Shown one piece after another: positions 8,519-16,658 of a DNA stretch of 39,729 nucleotides. Position 1 is the stretch's first letter; the number at the start of each line of letters is the position of its first letter. Source of the DNA: DATJPR01 sp035506295 (GTDB lineage: Bacteria; Bacteroidota; Ignavibacteria; UBA10030; UBA6906); the NCBI GenBank assembly GCA_035506295.1, contig DATJPR010000007.1:1-39729 (forward strand). The letters run 5' to 3'. The notes beneath the pieces were generated by a model that was not told the origin of the DNA, searched no databases, and saw nothing but the letters and a program-made list of their open reading frames with translations. Position numbers and translations under genes: made by a program.

Positions 8519-9798
8519 GCCCCCTTTCGTGGATCGGTGATGACGCCGGTGAGCGCCGATGCGGCGGCAACTGCAGGCGAGCAGAGATACACGCTCCCTG
8601 TCGGGTTTCCCATCCTCCCCTTGAAATTCCGGTTCGTCGTCGACAATGCGGTCTCGTTGTCACCGAGAGCTCCCTGATGGACTCCGAGACACGGCCCGCA
8701 GCCGGGGTTCATGACGACGGCGCCGGCGCGGACGAGATCCTGGATGTATCCCTTCTCAAGTGCCTGCTGATAAATCTTTCCCGATGCAGGGAAGACGAGC
8801 ATTCTCGTGCCGTGCGAGACCTTGCGGCCGTGCAGGAGCCGGGCAGCAACCTCCAGGTCGTCCAGCCGGCCGTTCGTGCACGAACCGATGACGATCTGGT
8901 CGACTTTCGTGCCGACGACGTCCGAGACCGACTTGACATTGTCCACCGTATGGGGACATGCGATCTGCGGTTGGAGCTGCGAAGCATCGATTTCCACCAC
9001 ACTGTCGTACGTCGCCCGCTCATCCGGCATGACGAGGTCAATGAGATCACGCACACCCGCCTCAGCACGGAGATACCGAAGTGTCTCCTGATCGGCAGGG
9101 ACGATCCCCGACGTCGCTCCCGCTTCGACAGACATGTTGCAGAGCGTCAATCGCCCCGACGTGGCCATCTTTTTGATCGTGTCACCGTGGAACTCGAGCA
9201 CCTTGAACGTCGCCCCGTTGGCCCCGATCCTTCCGATCAGATGAAGGATGAGATCCTTGGCGCCGACGAAGGGAAGAAACTGACCGTTCACGACGACCTT
9301 GATCGTTGCGGGCACTTCGACGTTGACGGCTGTCCCGAGGGCCCACACGCTCGCCATTTCCGTTGCCCCGATCCCGAAGGCAAACGCCCCGAGGGCGCCG
9401 TGACTCGTGGTGTGCGAATCGGTCCCGACCACGACATTGCCCGGCCGGACGTAACCGTTTTCCGGGAGCACCTGGTGGCAAATGCCGCCGAGGTCGCCGC
9501 GGATATCGTGGAACCTGGAAATCCCCTGCGCTGCCACGAACTCGCGGATCTTCTTTTGGTTTGTCGCCGTCTTCGATGTTTCGGCGGGAACCCGATGGTC
9601 AAAGATGATCGCGATCTTGTTCGGGTTCCAGACTTTGGGCTCGCGCCCCGTTCCGGCAAAGATCTCCTTCAGCTGATTGATCACGAGTGCGGCATTCTCG
9701 TGCGACATGGCAAGATCGACCGCAGGCTCCACAACCTCCCCGGCCGTCACGGATTTCTTGCCGGATGCCCTGGCAAGGATCTTTTCTACGATGGTCAT
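8515..9798 (-). CDS. leuC: LeuC/aconitase-type hydro-lyase large subunit
   Basis: This is the [4Fe-4S] subunit of the dehydratase that isomerises a 2- or 3-hydroxy acid through its unsaturated acid. It has 427 residues, typical of the archaeal/short LeuC branch. Cluster cysteines are C307 ('GSCTNGRLDD'), C367 and C370 ('NPGCGPCLG'). 'GTDSHTTSHGALGAFAFGIG' is the family's active-site stretch. The start is ATG at 9798 with GGAG five bases upstream; the frame stays open for 30 more codons, but that part lies in a repeat. No leuA or leuB neighbours are present. Its company is a dehydrogenase, a CoA-transferase and an HMG-CoA-lyase relative, so citrate/isocitrate or citramalate/methylmalate isomerisation are the likeliest alternatives to leucine synthesis. 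Confidence 0.9.
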   Translation of the reverse strand: MTIVEKILARASGKKSVTAGEVVEPAVDLAMSHENAALVINQLKEIFAGTGREPKVWNPNKIAIIFDHRVPAETSKTATNQKKIREFVAAQGISRFHDIRGDLGGICHQVLPENGYVRPGNVVVGTDSHTTSHGALGAFAFGIGATEMASVWALGTAVNVEVPATIKVVVNGQFLPFVGAKDLILHLIGRIGANGATFKVLEFHGDTIKKMATSGRLTLCNMSVEAGATSGIVPADQETLRYLRAEAGVRDLIDLVMPDERATYDSVVEIDASQLQPQIACPHTVDNVKSVSDVVGTKVDQIVIGSCTNGRLDDLEVAARLLHGRKVSHGTRMLVFPASGKIYQQALEKGYIQDLVRAGAVVMNPGCGPCLGVHQGALGDNETALSTTNRNFKGRMGNPTGSVYLCSPAVAAASALTGVITDPRKGA

Positions 9799-9842
9799 GA
9801 CATCTCCGAATGAATATGTCTGATACACCCATGTTGCTGAGA

Positions 9843-9940
9843 GTAGGAGGCAGGATGTATGACGTAGGAAGAAAGCTCGACAGAACATGTTGCTCAGGCA
9901 CGTTCTCTCTTCCTACTTCCGACTTCTTACGTCTTACTCT
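9843..9940. repeat. Inverted pair of heptamer arrays (GTARGAA-like)
   Basis: The left half on the plus strand reads as 7-mers GTAGGAG, GCAGGAT, GTATGAC, GTAGGAA (from 9843). The right half on the minus strand reads GTAAGAC, GTAAGAA, GTCGGAA, GTAGGAA (from 9937). The two halves form an imperfect inverted repeat with a roughly 35-base centre. It fills the gap between the CoA-transferase stop and leuC, again starting about a dozen bases after a stop codon. Confidence 0.75.
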
Positions 9941-9951
9941 TGGCCTTCCGC

Positions 9952-11145
9952 CTAGACGATCCCCTTCTTTTTCATTGCCGCCACTTGCTCTTGCGAGTAT
10001 CCTAACTCGCGAAGAATCTCGCACGTATGCTGCGCCAGCGTCGGCGGCGGCGTTTCCACCTCTCCCGGGGTTTTGCTGAACTTTGCCGTCAGGCTAAACA
10101 CCCGCACTTCTCCGATCCCTTCAATCTCGACGCTCTTCAAGGCTTCACGATGCTGCACCTGCGGCGCTTCGAGCGCGTCCTGCAACCCAAGAATCTCTCC
10201 GGACGGGACTCCAAGATCGTTCAGCTCCTGGACCCAGTACGCGGTGGTCCGTGTCGTGAGCTTCGCTTCGAGCAGCGGCGTGAGTTCTCTTCGATTCTTC
10301 TTCCTTGCATCGCGCTTCTGGAAGCGAGGATCGGTGACGAGCTCCGGCACGCCGAGGGCCTTGGCAACCGATTCCCACTGTTCCTGCTTGTTCGCGGCAA
10401 TGTTGATGTAGCCGTCCTGGGTCTTGAAGGTCCCTGATGGTGCCGCCGTAAAATTGTCGTTCCCGAGCAGCACCGGCTGTTGATGACCGATCAGAAGATT
10501 CGCCGCCACCCAGCCCATCAGCGGCATGATGGAATCGAGAAGCGCCACGTCAATGAACTGACCTTCCCCGGTCTTCTCCCTGCTGTAGAGTGCAGCCATG
10601 ATCGCAAACGCGGCATTGAGCCCTCCCACAGTGTCGCAGACAGGAAACCCGCAGCGCAACGGGTTCAAGCGATCGTCTCCGTTGATCGCCATGACGCCGC
10701 TGAGTCCCTGAATGATCTGGTCGTATGCCGGTTTCAGCGCGTCAGGTCCGGTCTGGCCGAACCCGGAGATCGCGCAATAGATCAGTCGCGGATTGATCCC
10801 GCTCAACACTTCATAGGACAGGCCCAGGCGGCTCATCACTCCCGGGCGAAAATTCTCGACCACGACGTCCGACTTCGCAGCTAGAGCCTTGAAGACCTCC
10901 TGCCCTTCGGGAGCTTTCAAATTCAGCGTGAGCGATTTCTTGTTTGCATTCTGCGCGAGGAAACTCGTGCCCATCAGCTTTTCATTGAGCTGGGGGACAT
11001 TGCCAAGTTTCCGGGCGAGATCGCCGTCGACGGGATTTTCGATCTTTATCACTTCCGCGCCGAGCAATGCCAGGTGGAGCGTCGCGAAGGGCCCCGAGAG
11101 CACGTTGGTCAAATCGAGAACACGGATTCCTTCCAGAAGCTTCAT
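9952..11145 (-). CDS. Class III (CaiB/BaiF) CoA-transferase
   Basis: This 397-residue enzyme belongs to the class III CoA-transferases, which move CoA between carboxylic acids through an aspartyl-CoA anhydride. The catalytic aspartate is D171 in 'GFPVCDTVGGLNAAFAIMAAL', followed by 'REKTGEGQFIDVALLD'. The N-terminus 'LLEGIRVLDLTNVLSGPFATLHLALLGAEVIKIENP' is classic for the family. It starts 12 bp after the lyase gene with AGGA upstream. In itaconate and 3-hydroxypropionate pathways a class III transferase and an HMG-CoA-lyase-like citramalyl-CoA lyase act in sequence, which suggests that the substrate here is a hydroxy-di- or tricarboxylate such as citramalate or citrate. Succinyl-CoA or acetyl-CoA is the likely donor. 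Substrate is inference. Confidence 0.92.
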   Translation of the reverse strand: MKLLEGIRVLDLTNVLSGPFATLHLALLGAEVIKIENPVDGDLARKLGNVPQLNEKLMGTSFLAQNANKKSLTLNLKAPEGQEVFKALAAKSDVVVENFRPGVMSRLGLSYEVLSGINPRLIYCAISGFGQTGPDALKPAYDQIIQGLSGVMAINGDDRLNPLRCGFPVCDTVGGLNAAFAIMAALYSREKTGEGQFIDVALLDSIMPLMGWVAANLLIGHQQPVLLGNDNFTAAPSGTFKTQDGYINIAANKQEQWESVAKALGVPELVTDPRFQKRDARKKNRRELTPLLEAKLTTRTTAYWVQELNDLGVPSGEILGLQDALEAPQVQHREALKSVEIEGIGEVRVFSLTAKFSKTPGEVETPPPTLAQHTCEILRELGYSQEQVAAMKKKGIV

Positions 11146-11157
11146 GTGCCGGTCCTT

Positions 11158-12081
11158 TTACTCGGTCATGGATGGGTGTGGGATCGGGCCCGTCCGATAC
11201 ACGGAGCCGGGCATGTCGCGACAGAAGAACGCCGCCACATCACGCGCCAGGGAAATCAATCTCTCGAGTGCAATGTCCGTCCGCAGGCCCATGCGCTGGA
11301 GCATGTGGACGAGATCTTCCGTGCAGGCATTTCCCCCGGCGATCTTGGTGAACGGGCAACCGCCGAGTCCGGCGACGGAAGACTCGAAGTACTTCACACC
11401 TGTCTGCATCGCAGCACAGCAGTTCGCCAGCGCCAGCCCATAGGTGTTATGGAAGTGACAGGCGAGCTCGGCATTGCCGTTCATCTTCTTCAACGATTCG
11501 AACAACTGTGCAACGCGGTCGGGCGTTGCATGACCGGCCGTATCGGCGAGGCTGATCGTGCGGAGACCGGCGTCGAAGAATTTTCCGGCGATCTCGAGCA
11601 CGCGCTCCGCTGGCACCGCCCCTTCATAACCGCAACCGAAGGCGGACTGCACCGAGACCTGGACACGCTTCCCTGCCGTCTCGGCGTTTCCTGCCATGGC
11701 GATGATCCGCTCCGTGGCTTCGGCGATCGACATCCCGGTATTCTTCCGGCTGTGTGTCTCGCTCGCCGAAACGCCCATGCAAAACATATCCACGCCTGCC
11801 GCGAACCCCCGGTCCATCCCCTTCTCGTTCAACACCAGCGCGGAATACACGACCTTCCCGCGACCGATGTTCCTCTCGCCCAGTTCGCGAAACAGATCGT
11901 CGGTATCGGCCATCTGTGGGACCTTCGTCGGATGGACGAAGGAGCCCGCCTGCACGATATCGACTCCCGCCTCGACGAGGCCTTCCACCCAGGCGATCTT
12001 GGTCTCGAGTGGAACGACCTGCGATTCCATTTGCAGGCCGTCCCGGAGACCGACTTCATGAAGGAGAAGCGTATGGGTCAT
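11158..12081 (-). CDS. HMG-CoA lyase family protein, possibly citramalyl-CoA or citryl-CoA lyase
   Basis: This 307-residue TIM-barrel enzyme of the DRE-TIM metallolyase superfamily cleaves a 3-hydroxyacyl-CoA by a retro-Claisen reaction. Compared with human HMG-CoA lyase, the key residues are present: R13-D14 in 'EVGLRDGLQ', metal histidines H209 and H211 in 'CHFHNTYG', catalytic-loop C242 in 'GLGGCPF', and N251 in 'GGNACTEDL'. The loop after the cysteine reads 'TKIAGGN' rather than 'AQGASGN', which hints at altered specificity. HMG-CoA, citramalyl-CoA and citryl-CoA differ only in the C3 substituents, so homology does not decide among them. The downstream CoA-transferase and the surrounding dehydrogenase and isomerase favour a tricarboxylate-like role over leucine breakdown. 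No carboxylase or acyl-CoA dehydrogenase of leucine degradation is nearby. Confidence 0.88.
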   Translation of the reverse strand: MTHTLLLHEVGLRDGLQMESQVVPLETKIAWVEGLVEAGVDIVQAGSFVHPTKVPQMADTDDLFRELGERNIGRGKVVYSALVLNEKGMDRGFAAGVDMFCMGVSASETHSRKNTGMSIAEATERIIAMAGNAETAGKRVQVSVQSAFGCGYEGAVPAERVLEIAGKFFDAGLRTISLADTAGHATPDRVAQLFESLKKMNGNAELACHFHNTYGLALANCCAAMQTGVKYFESSVAGLGGCPFTKIAGGNACTEDLVHMLQRMGLRTDIALERLISLARDVAAFFCRDMPGSVYRTGPIPHPSMTE

Positions 12082-12108
12082 GGTTCTACTCCGCGTCGTG
12101 GACAGAAG

Positions 12109-13233
12109 TCAGTCGGCAATCCTGGCCGCAATGGCCCTTGCCATGTCCAATGTCGAGGCCGATCCCCCCATATCGTACGTCCGGACTTTTCCCTCCTTGA
12201 TCACGGCGGCTGTCGCCTGCTCCACGGCATCCGCCTTGCTGGTTTCGCCCAACCAATCAAGCATCATTTTCGCGGCAAGGATCGTCGCGATCGGATTGAC
12301 CTTGTACTGTCCCGCGTATTTCGGCGCAGAACCGTGCGACGGTTCAAACACTGCAAGCGATGTGCCGATATTGCCGGAACAGCCGAAGCCGAGCCCCCCG
12401 ACCATTTGTGCCGCCAGGTCCGAGATGATATCGCCGTAGAGATTCGGCGCCACCAAGACGTCATACGAGCCGGGGTTCTTCAGAAGCCACATACAGATGG
12501 CGTCGACGTTCGCCTCGTCGACCGCAATCTCCGGATATTCCGCGGCGACAGCGCGCGCCTCTTCCAGAAACAGTCCATCCGTCGCCCGCACCACATTCGC
12601 TTTGTGGACAATCGTCACTTTCTTCCGTTGGTATTTCCGCGCGAATTCGAAGGCCGCGCGCGCGATGCGTTCGGAACCCTTCTTCGTATTCACCTTGCAC
12701 GAGACAGCGAACTGATCAGGAGCGAGGCCGCTGAACGCGCCGAACGGTTTCGAGAGTTTTGCGAGAACTTCGACGAGCTCCTGCGGCACGGGATGGAATT
12801 CCACCCCGGCGTAGAGGTCCTCGGTGTTTTCCCGGAACACCACGATGTCAATCGACTCCTTGAAGTTCAGAGGGTTTCCTTCGTACGCCTTGCACGGCCG
12901 CAGGCAGGTGAACAGGTCGAACTGCTGCCGCATCCGCACGATCGGGGATCGGTAGACGAGGCCCTTTCCTTTGAGTGACGGGATGAGCTCCGCCTCCGCC
13001 GCCTTCACCGGTTTCGAGGTAATGGCGCCGAACATCGCGGCGTCGACACTCTGCAAAAGTTCGACGGTCCGCTTCGGGAACGCATCTCCTTCCTTACACC
13101 AGAACTCCCAGCCGATATCGCCCGGGATGTATTCAGCACTGAGGTGCACACGGTCGAGAACGATCTTCGCCGCATCCATGACGTCTTTGCCGATGCCGTC
13201 CCCCGGCAGCCAGGCGATTGTGTACTTGCTCAT
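12109..13233 (-). CDS. Isocitrate/isopropylmalate-type dehydrogenase, probably isocitrate dehydrogenase
   Basis: This 374-residue enzyme is a beta-decarboxylating dehydrogenase that oxidises a 2-hydroxy acid and releases CO2. Family motifs: 'LPGDGIGKDV' near the N-terminus, 'RMRQQFDLFTCLRPCKAY' (substrate arginines), 'VVFRENTEDLYAGVEFHP' (the ENTEDLYAG form typical of isocitrate rather than isopropylmalate enzymes), 'VHKANVVRATDGLF' with catalytic lysine, 'APNLYGDIISDL' with metal aspartates, and 'FEPSHGSAPKYAG' for the cofactor. The serine region reads 'YRSPIVRMRQ', unlike the 'RSLNVxLRQ' of E. coli Icd, so specificity is not certain; a methylmalate- or homoisocitrate-like substrate is possible. 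It heads the four-enzyme block that ends with LeuD. A palindromic repeat lies just upstream, so it may have its own promoter. Confidence 0.87.
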   Translation of the reverse strand: MSKYTIAWLPGDGIGKDVMDAAKIVLDRVHLSAEYIPGDIGWEFWCKEGDAFPKRTVELLQSVDAAMFGAITSKPVKAAEAELIPSLKGKGLVYRSPIVRMRQQFDLFTCLRPCKAYEGNPLNFKESIDIVVFRENTEDLYAGVEFHPVPQELVEVLAKLSKPFGAFSGLAPDQFAVSCKVNTKKGSERIARAAFEFARKYQRKKVTIVHKANVVRATDGLFLEEARAVAAEYPEIAVDEANVDAICMWLLKNPGSYDVLVAPNLYGDIISDLAAQMVGGLGFGCSGNIGTSLAVFEPSHGSAPKYAGQYKVNPIATILAAKMMLDWLGETSKADAVEQATAAVIKEGKVRTYDMGGSASTLDMARAIAARIAD

Positions 13234-13287
13234 AGTTCCGTGGTCCAGAATTGATGCTTCTTGAGTTCAAACATCTTCGATCGTCGT

Positions 13288-13315
13288 GTAGGGACGTTGC
13301 ATGCAACGTCCATAC
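13288..13315. repeat. GTAGGG-type palindromic repeat, copy 1
   Basis: This is a 28-base palindrome centred on GTTGCATGCAAC (13292-13311 perfect, outer GTA/TAC also paired, one mismatch pair). A second copy with the same core lies at 37454-37477. It sits in the 121 bp gap between the two-helix ferritin-like gene and the dehydrogenase gene. As RNA it would form a strong hairpin and could attenuate or process the long transcript. Confidence 0.85.
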
Positions 13316-13354
13316 AGAAATTCAGGGCATTGCGACAGGGCAGGTCCACCCTCC

Positions 13355-13600
13355 TCAATCCGCCATCGCAGTCTCGCATTCACGCTGCGCGTCCAGGTCA
13401 TCCAGCTCCAGCTTCAGCGCAGCGGCGTGGCCTTCTTCCATCTCCGCGAGCCGGCGCAGCACCTCTCGCGTGTGAGGATTGATCGTGATTTCAGCGGCGT
13501 GCCGGTAGTACTCCCGTGCATCTTCCTCATCGGCAATCGCCAGCGTGAGGATGTCGCGTATCGTCATCTCATCCCAGCGGAGATCGGGCATGCGGCTCAT
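13355..13600 (-). CDS. Small two-helix rubrerythrin/ferritin-like protein
   Basis: This 81-residue protein looks like half of a four-helix ferritin-like bundle. It has one helix with 'ADEEDAREYYRHAAEI' (the E-x6-Y spacing of diiron proteins) and a second with 'LRRLAEMEEGHAAALKLEL' (an E-x2-H pair). Each half would supply a set of iron ligands, so a homodimer could make a diiron site. It follows the other small ferritin-like gene by 14 bp; GAGGAG precedes the ATG. Its place among genes for an oxygen-sensitive ferredoxin oxidoreductase suggests peroxide or oxygen protection, or iron handling, as inference. Confidence 0.7.
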   Translation of the reverse strand: MSRMPDLRWDEMTIRDILTLAIADEEDAREYYRHAAEITINPHTREVLRRLAEMEEGHAAALKLELDDLDAQRECETAMAD

Positions 13601-13614
13601 GGGAAAGTCTCCTC

Positions 13615-13863
13615 TCAGGCGAAGCTGTCGCTGATGTTGTCGATGGTGGCGAAGCGCTCGGTGAGGAGCGCGCGAAGATCCCGCAGCGCTTGAAGGCCGC
13701 GCTGACGGTCGAACACCAGCCGCTCGAGCATGATCTTCACGTCCGGGTAGTCACACTCTTCCGCGAACCGACGATACTCGCCGATCGCCGCTTCCTCTTT
13801 TTGTTCGGCAAGTGACAGCGCAGCGCACAGACCCTTGCATGAATGCACACATTTCGGTTCCAT
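13615..13863 (-). CDS. Small cysteine-containing ferritin-like relative
   Basis: This 82-residue protein has an N-terminal 'CVHSCKGLC' segment followed by two predicted helices, 'LAEQKEEAAIGEYRRFAEE' and 'VKIMLERLVFDRQRGLQALRDL'. The layout matches its downstream neighbour, but the second-helix E-x2-H metal pair is replaced ('FDRQRG'), so a diiron site is doubtful. The two proteins could form a heteromeric four-helix bundle; this is inference. GGAGGAA precedes the ATG at a short spacing. It follows the oxidoreductase gamma subunit by 24 bp. Confidence 0.6.
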   Translation of the reverse strand: MEPKCVHSCKGLCAALSLAEQKEEAAIGEYRRFAEECDYPDVKIMLERLVFDRQRGLQALRDLRALLTERFATIDNISDSFA

Positions 13864-13887
13864 CGCTTCCTCCGTTTGATCCTGCCG

Positions 13888-14436
13888 TTACGCGGGTTGC
13901 AGTTCCGCCATCGCCATTCCCCGTTGCAGGGCCTGTTCGTTCAGCGGAAGCAGATGATGGTACCGCTCGGGGAGGACCTTCTTCAACGCTTCCATGACCG
14001 ACTGGATCCCCACGACATGCGCCCGCGCGAGGAAAGCGCCCAGGACGATCATGTTCATGATCTTGGTATTCTTCATCTTCACCGCCTCAACGCTCGCCTC
14101 CAGCGGCAGGAGGGTGATGTCCGTCCGCGTCGGGAGCCTCACCATGTTCGTCGAATCATAGATCAGCATTCCGCCGGGGCGCACGGCGTGCTCGAACTTG
14201 TCGAGCGACGGTTGATTGAGCGCGATGACGGTGTCGAACACCGTCACGATCGGCGAGCTGACCTTCCGGTCGGAGACGATGACGATGCAGTAGGCGGTTC
14301 CGCCCCGCATTTCCGGACCGTACGACGGCATCCAGGTGATCTCCTTCCCTTCGACGACACCAGCGTAGGCAAGCGTCATCCCCATCGAGAGCACGCCCTG
14401 GCCACCGAAACCGGCAATACAAAGTTCATGTTTCAT
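13888..14436 (-). CDS. 2-oxoacid:ferredoxin oxidoreductase, gamma subunit
   Basis: This 182-residue protein is the gamma subunit of a four-subunit 2-oxoacid:ferredoxin oxidoreductase, which converts a 2-oxoacid plus CoA to acyl-CoA, CO2 and reduced ferredoxin. The N-terminus 'CIAGFGGQGVLSMGMTLAYAG' and 'SYGPEMRGGTAYCIVIVSD' are the family signatures. Length is normal for the KorC/VorA-type subunit. It lies 27 bp after the beta subunit in the order delta-alpha-beta-gamma. Confidence 0.93.
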   Translation of the reverse strand: MKHELCIAGFGGQGVLSMGMTLAYAGVVEGKEITWMPSYGPEMRGGTAYCIVIVSDRKVSSPIVTVFDTVIALNQPSLDKFEHAVRPGGMLIYDSTNMVRLPTRTDITLLPLEASVEAVKMKNTKIMNMIVLGAFLARAHVVGIQSVMEALKKVLPERYHHLLPLNEQALQRGMAMAELQPA

Positions 14437-14463
14437 ACAGTTCCTCGTTTCTTCAAACGCCCT

Positions 14464-15237
14464 TCACTTTGGGGCCTTGATATCTCCCGGGGGATAGAGC
14501 GGGAACATGTTTTCCTCAAGCCATTTGTTCGCCTGCACGGGTGTCATCTTCCACCCGGAGGGGCAATTCGACACGACCTCAACGAGACATGTCCCTTTGT
14601 TTTCCTTTTGGAATTGGAACGATCGCGCGATAGCTTTTTTCAGATGTCTGACGGCCGTCGCCGTGTGGGCCGAGGTCCGGGTCACATAGTAGGTCCCTGG
14701 CAGTTGCGCCACGAGGTCGGCCATCTTGATCGGGAACCCCGCCGTTTCCACGGTCCGTCCTGCAGGCGAGGTGGTCGTTTTCATGCCGAGAAGCGTCGTG
14801 GGCGCCATCTGCCCGCCGGTCATCCCATAGATCGCATTGTTGATGAACACCATGAGAATGTTCTCGCCCCGGTTGCAGGCGTGGATGGTCTCCGCAGTGC
14901 CGATGGCGGCGAGATCTCCGTCGCCCTGATAGGAGAACACCATCTTCGACGGCAGGACCCGCTTGATGGCGGTGGCCACCGCCGAAGCCCGGCCGTGCGC
15001 CGCCTCCTGCATGTCGATGTCGAGATAGTTGTACGCGAACACTGAGCATCCCACCGGAGCGACACCGATGGTCTCCTGCTGGATCCCCATTTCTTCGACG
15101 ACTTCCATGATCACCCGGTGCACCACCCCGTGGGCGCATCCCGGGCAATAGTGCAGCCGGGTATCGGTCAGCGTCGAAGGGCGTCGATACACGACTTCGA
15201 GTTCGTCGGTCGCCTGAACAGCTGGTGTCGGTTCCAT
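14464..15237 (-). CDS. 2-oxoacid:ferredoxin oxidoreductase, beta (TPP) subunit
   Basis: This 257-residue subunit binds thiamine diphosphate and a [4Fe-4S] cluster. It shows C31 and C34 in 'HYCPGCAHG', a further cysteine in 'APVGCSVFAYNYLD' and another in 'SNCPSGW', as expected for cluster ligation. The TPP motif is 'GDGDLAAIG' followed by 'FINNAIYGMTGGQMAPTT'. I chose the ATG at 15237, one base after the alpha subunit stop and with GGAGG nine bases upstream; an ATG ten codons earlier overlaps the alpha gene and has no good ribosome site. 2-oxoglutarate, branched 2-oxoacids or 2-oxobutyrate are possible substrates, and homology alone does not settle this. Confidence 0.94.
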   Translation of the reverse strand: MEPTPAVQATDELEVVYRRPSTLTDTRLHYCPGCAHGVVHRVIMEVVEEMGIQQETIGVAPVGCSVFAYNYLDIDMQEAAHGRASAVATAIKRVLPSKMVFSYQGDGDLAAIGTAETIHACNRGENILMVFINNAIYGMTGGQMAPTTLLGMKTTTSPAGRTVETAGFPIKMADLVAQLPGTYYVTRTSAHTATAVRHLKKAIARSFQFQKENKGTCLVEVVSNCPSGWKMTPVQANKWLEENMFPLYPPGDIKAPK

Positions 15238-15238
15238 T

Positions 15239-16327
15239 TCAGCAGGCCTCCGCTGGTTGAGCAACATGCTTCGCCGTGAGTTTCCTCAGCGCTTCCACCA
15301 CTTCTTCCGGAGACGGGATAACGCCACCCATGCGACCGTAGAAACTCACCGGCACTTTGCCATTCACCGCCAGCCGGACGTCCTCCACCATCTGACCCGA
15401 GTTCATTTCCACCGTGAGGAATCCGTGCACCCGGCGCGTCAACTTTTCGACGGCTTTCGACGGGTACGGGAAGAGAGTGATGGGCCGCAGCAGCCCTGCC
15501 TTGATCCCCTGTTCGCGCGCGATCTCGATGGCGCGATGTCCGATCCGCGCCGCCATGCCGTAGGCAACGACGATCCATTCAGCGTCATCGGTCTGCACTT
15601 CTTCCCAGCGAGTATCTTCTTTGGCCATGCCGCGGTATTTCTCCTGCAGGCGAAGGTTGATCTGTTCCATCTTTTCCGGTTCGATATGCAGCGAGGTGAT
15701 GATGTTGCGCGGGCGGTCCGGGGTTTTGCCGGTGGTCGCCCACGGCTTGGGGACGACGTGTTGTTGGGGATCGTATTCGGGAAACGTCACCCGTTCCATC
15801 ATCTGTCCCAGCGCGCCGTCGGCGAGGATCATAACCGGGTTCCGCCACCTGTCCGCAAGCTCGAATGCCAGATACACGAAGTCCGCCATCTCCTGGACGC
15901 TCGACGGAGCGAGCACGAGCAGATGGTAGTCGCCGTGCCCTCCCCCTTTCACCGCCTGGAAATAATCTCCCTGCGAGGGCTGGATCGTCCCGAGCCCCGG
16001 CCCGCCGCGATTCACATTGACGATGAGGCAAGGAAGCTCGGCACACGCGATGTAGGAAATCCCCTCCTGCATCAGGCTGATCCCCGGACTCGAAGAGGAG
16101 GTCATCACTCTCGCTCCCGCTCCGGCGGCACCGTATACCATATTGATGGATGCAACTTCGCTTTCCGCCTGAAGCACGATCATGCCCCGCTTGCGTCCTT
16201 CATCGGCGAGGTATTCCAGAATTTCCGATTGCGGAGTGATGGGATACCCGAAGTATCCCTTGCACCCGGCACGAATGGCAGCTTCGGCGAGTGCTTCGTT
16301 GCCTTTCATGATCTGAAGGTCAGACAC
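15239..16327 (-). CDS. 2-oxoacid:ferredoxin oxidoreductase, alpha subunit (VorB/KorA-like)
   Basis: This 362-residue subunit is the pyrimidine-binding and CoA-contacting half of the oxidoreductase. 'MKGNEALAEAAIRAGCKGYFGYPITPQSEI' is the family N-terminus; 'QAESEVASINMVYGAAGAGARVMTSSSSPGISLMQEG' and 'NVNRGGPGLGT' follow. This closely matches proteins usually annotated VorB (2-oxoisovalerate) as well as KorA (2-oxoglutarate). The start is GTG with GGAAAGG upstream; an ATG six codons later is an alternative. It lies 30 bp after the delta ferredoxin subunit and 1 bp before beta. Confidence 0.94.
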   Translation of the reverse strand: MSDLQIMKGNEALAEAAIRAGCKGYFGYPITPQSEILEYLADEGRKRGMIVLQAESEVASINMVYGAAGAGARVMTSSSSPGISLMQEGISYIACAELPCLIVNVNRGGPGLGTIQPSQGDYFQAVKGGGHGDYHLLVLAPSSVQEMADFVYLAFELADRWRNPVMILADGALGQMMERVTFPEYDPQQHVVPKPWATTGKTPDRPRNIITSLHIEPEKMEQINLRLQEKYRGMAKEDTRWEEVQTDDAEWIVVAYGMAARIGHRAIEIAREQGIKAGLLRPITLFPYPSKAVEKLTRRVHGFLTVEMNSGQMVEDVRLAVNGKVPVSFYGRMGGVIPSPEEVVEALRKLTAKHVAQPAEAC

Positions 16328-16357
16328 AAGTGTCCCTTTCCTGAAATCGCGGATCTT

Positions 16358-16648
16358 CTAGTCGGTGGCGTTGATGGTCAGATTGATATCGTTGGCGACC
16401 TTGCTGATTTGCGCCACGGGAACCTTTTGTTTTTTCTTGTTTTCCCGGTAGACGGTGATCACCGCATCCGGGCAGACCAGGGCGCAGTTAATGCAGCCCG
16501 TGCAGTTGTCCTTCACCAGGACGGCATAGTGATAGCCCTGACCATTGATGCGCGGGGACAGCGCGAGACTTTCCTGTGGGCACGCAGCAATGCACAGTTC
16601 GCATCCTTTGCAGTTCTCGATGTCAAACGTGACGTTTCCTCGTATCAT
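16358..16648 (-). CDS. 2-oxoacid:ferredoxin oxidoreductase, delta subunit (2[4Fe-4S] ferredoxin)
   Basis: This 96-residue protein has two classic cluster motifs, 'CKGCELCIAACP' and 'CTGCINCALVCP', about 37 residues apart. It carries electrons away from the oxidoreductase core. The ATG at 16648 has a perfect AAGGAGG five bases upstream; the open frame extends 24 codons further, but that extension would overlap the upstream gene and is rejected. It is first of the four subunit genes and follows the CoA-transferase by 10 bp. Confidence 0.94.
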   Translation of the reverse strand: MIRGNVTFDIENCKGCELCIAACPQESLALSPRINGQGYHYAVLVKDNCTGCINCALVCPDAVITVYRENKKKQKVPVAQISKVANDINLTINATD

Positions 16649-16658
16649 CACGGCCTCC

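Noticed and set aside
8012..9798. Leucine biosynthesis operon
   Set aside because: Only LeuC/LeuD-type subunits are present, with no isopropylmalate synthase, a changed substrate loop, and neighbours pointing to CoA-linked tricarboxylate chemistry.
11158..12081. Leucine degradation HMG-CoA lyase
   Set aside because: No methylcrotonyl-CoA carboxylase, hydratase or acyl-CoA dehydrogenase is near, though the assignment cannot be excluded by sequence alone.
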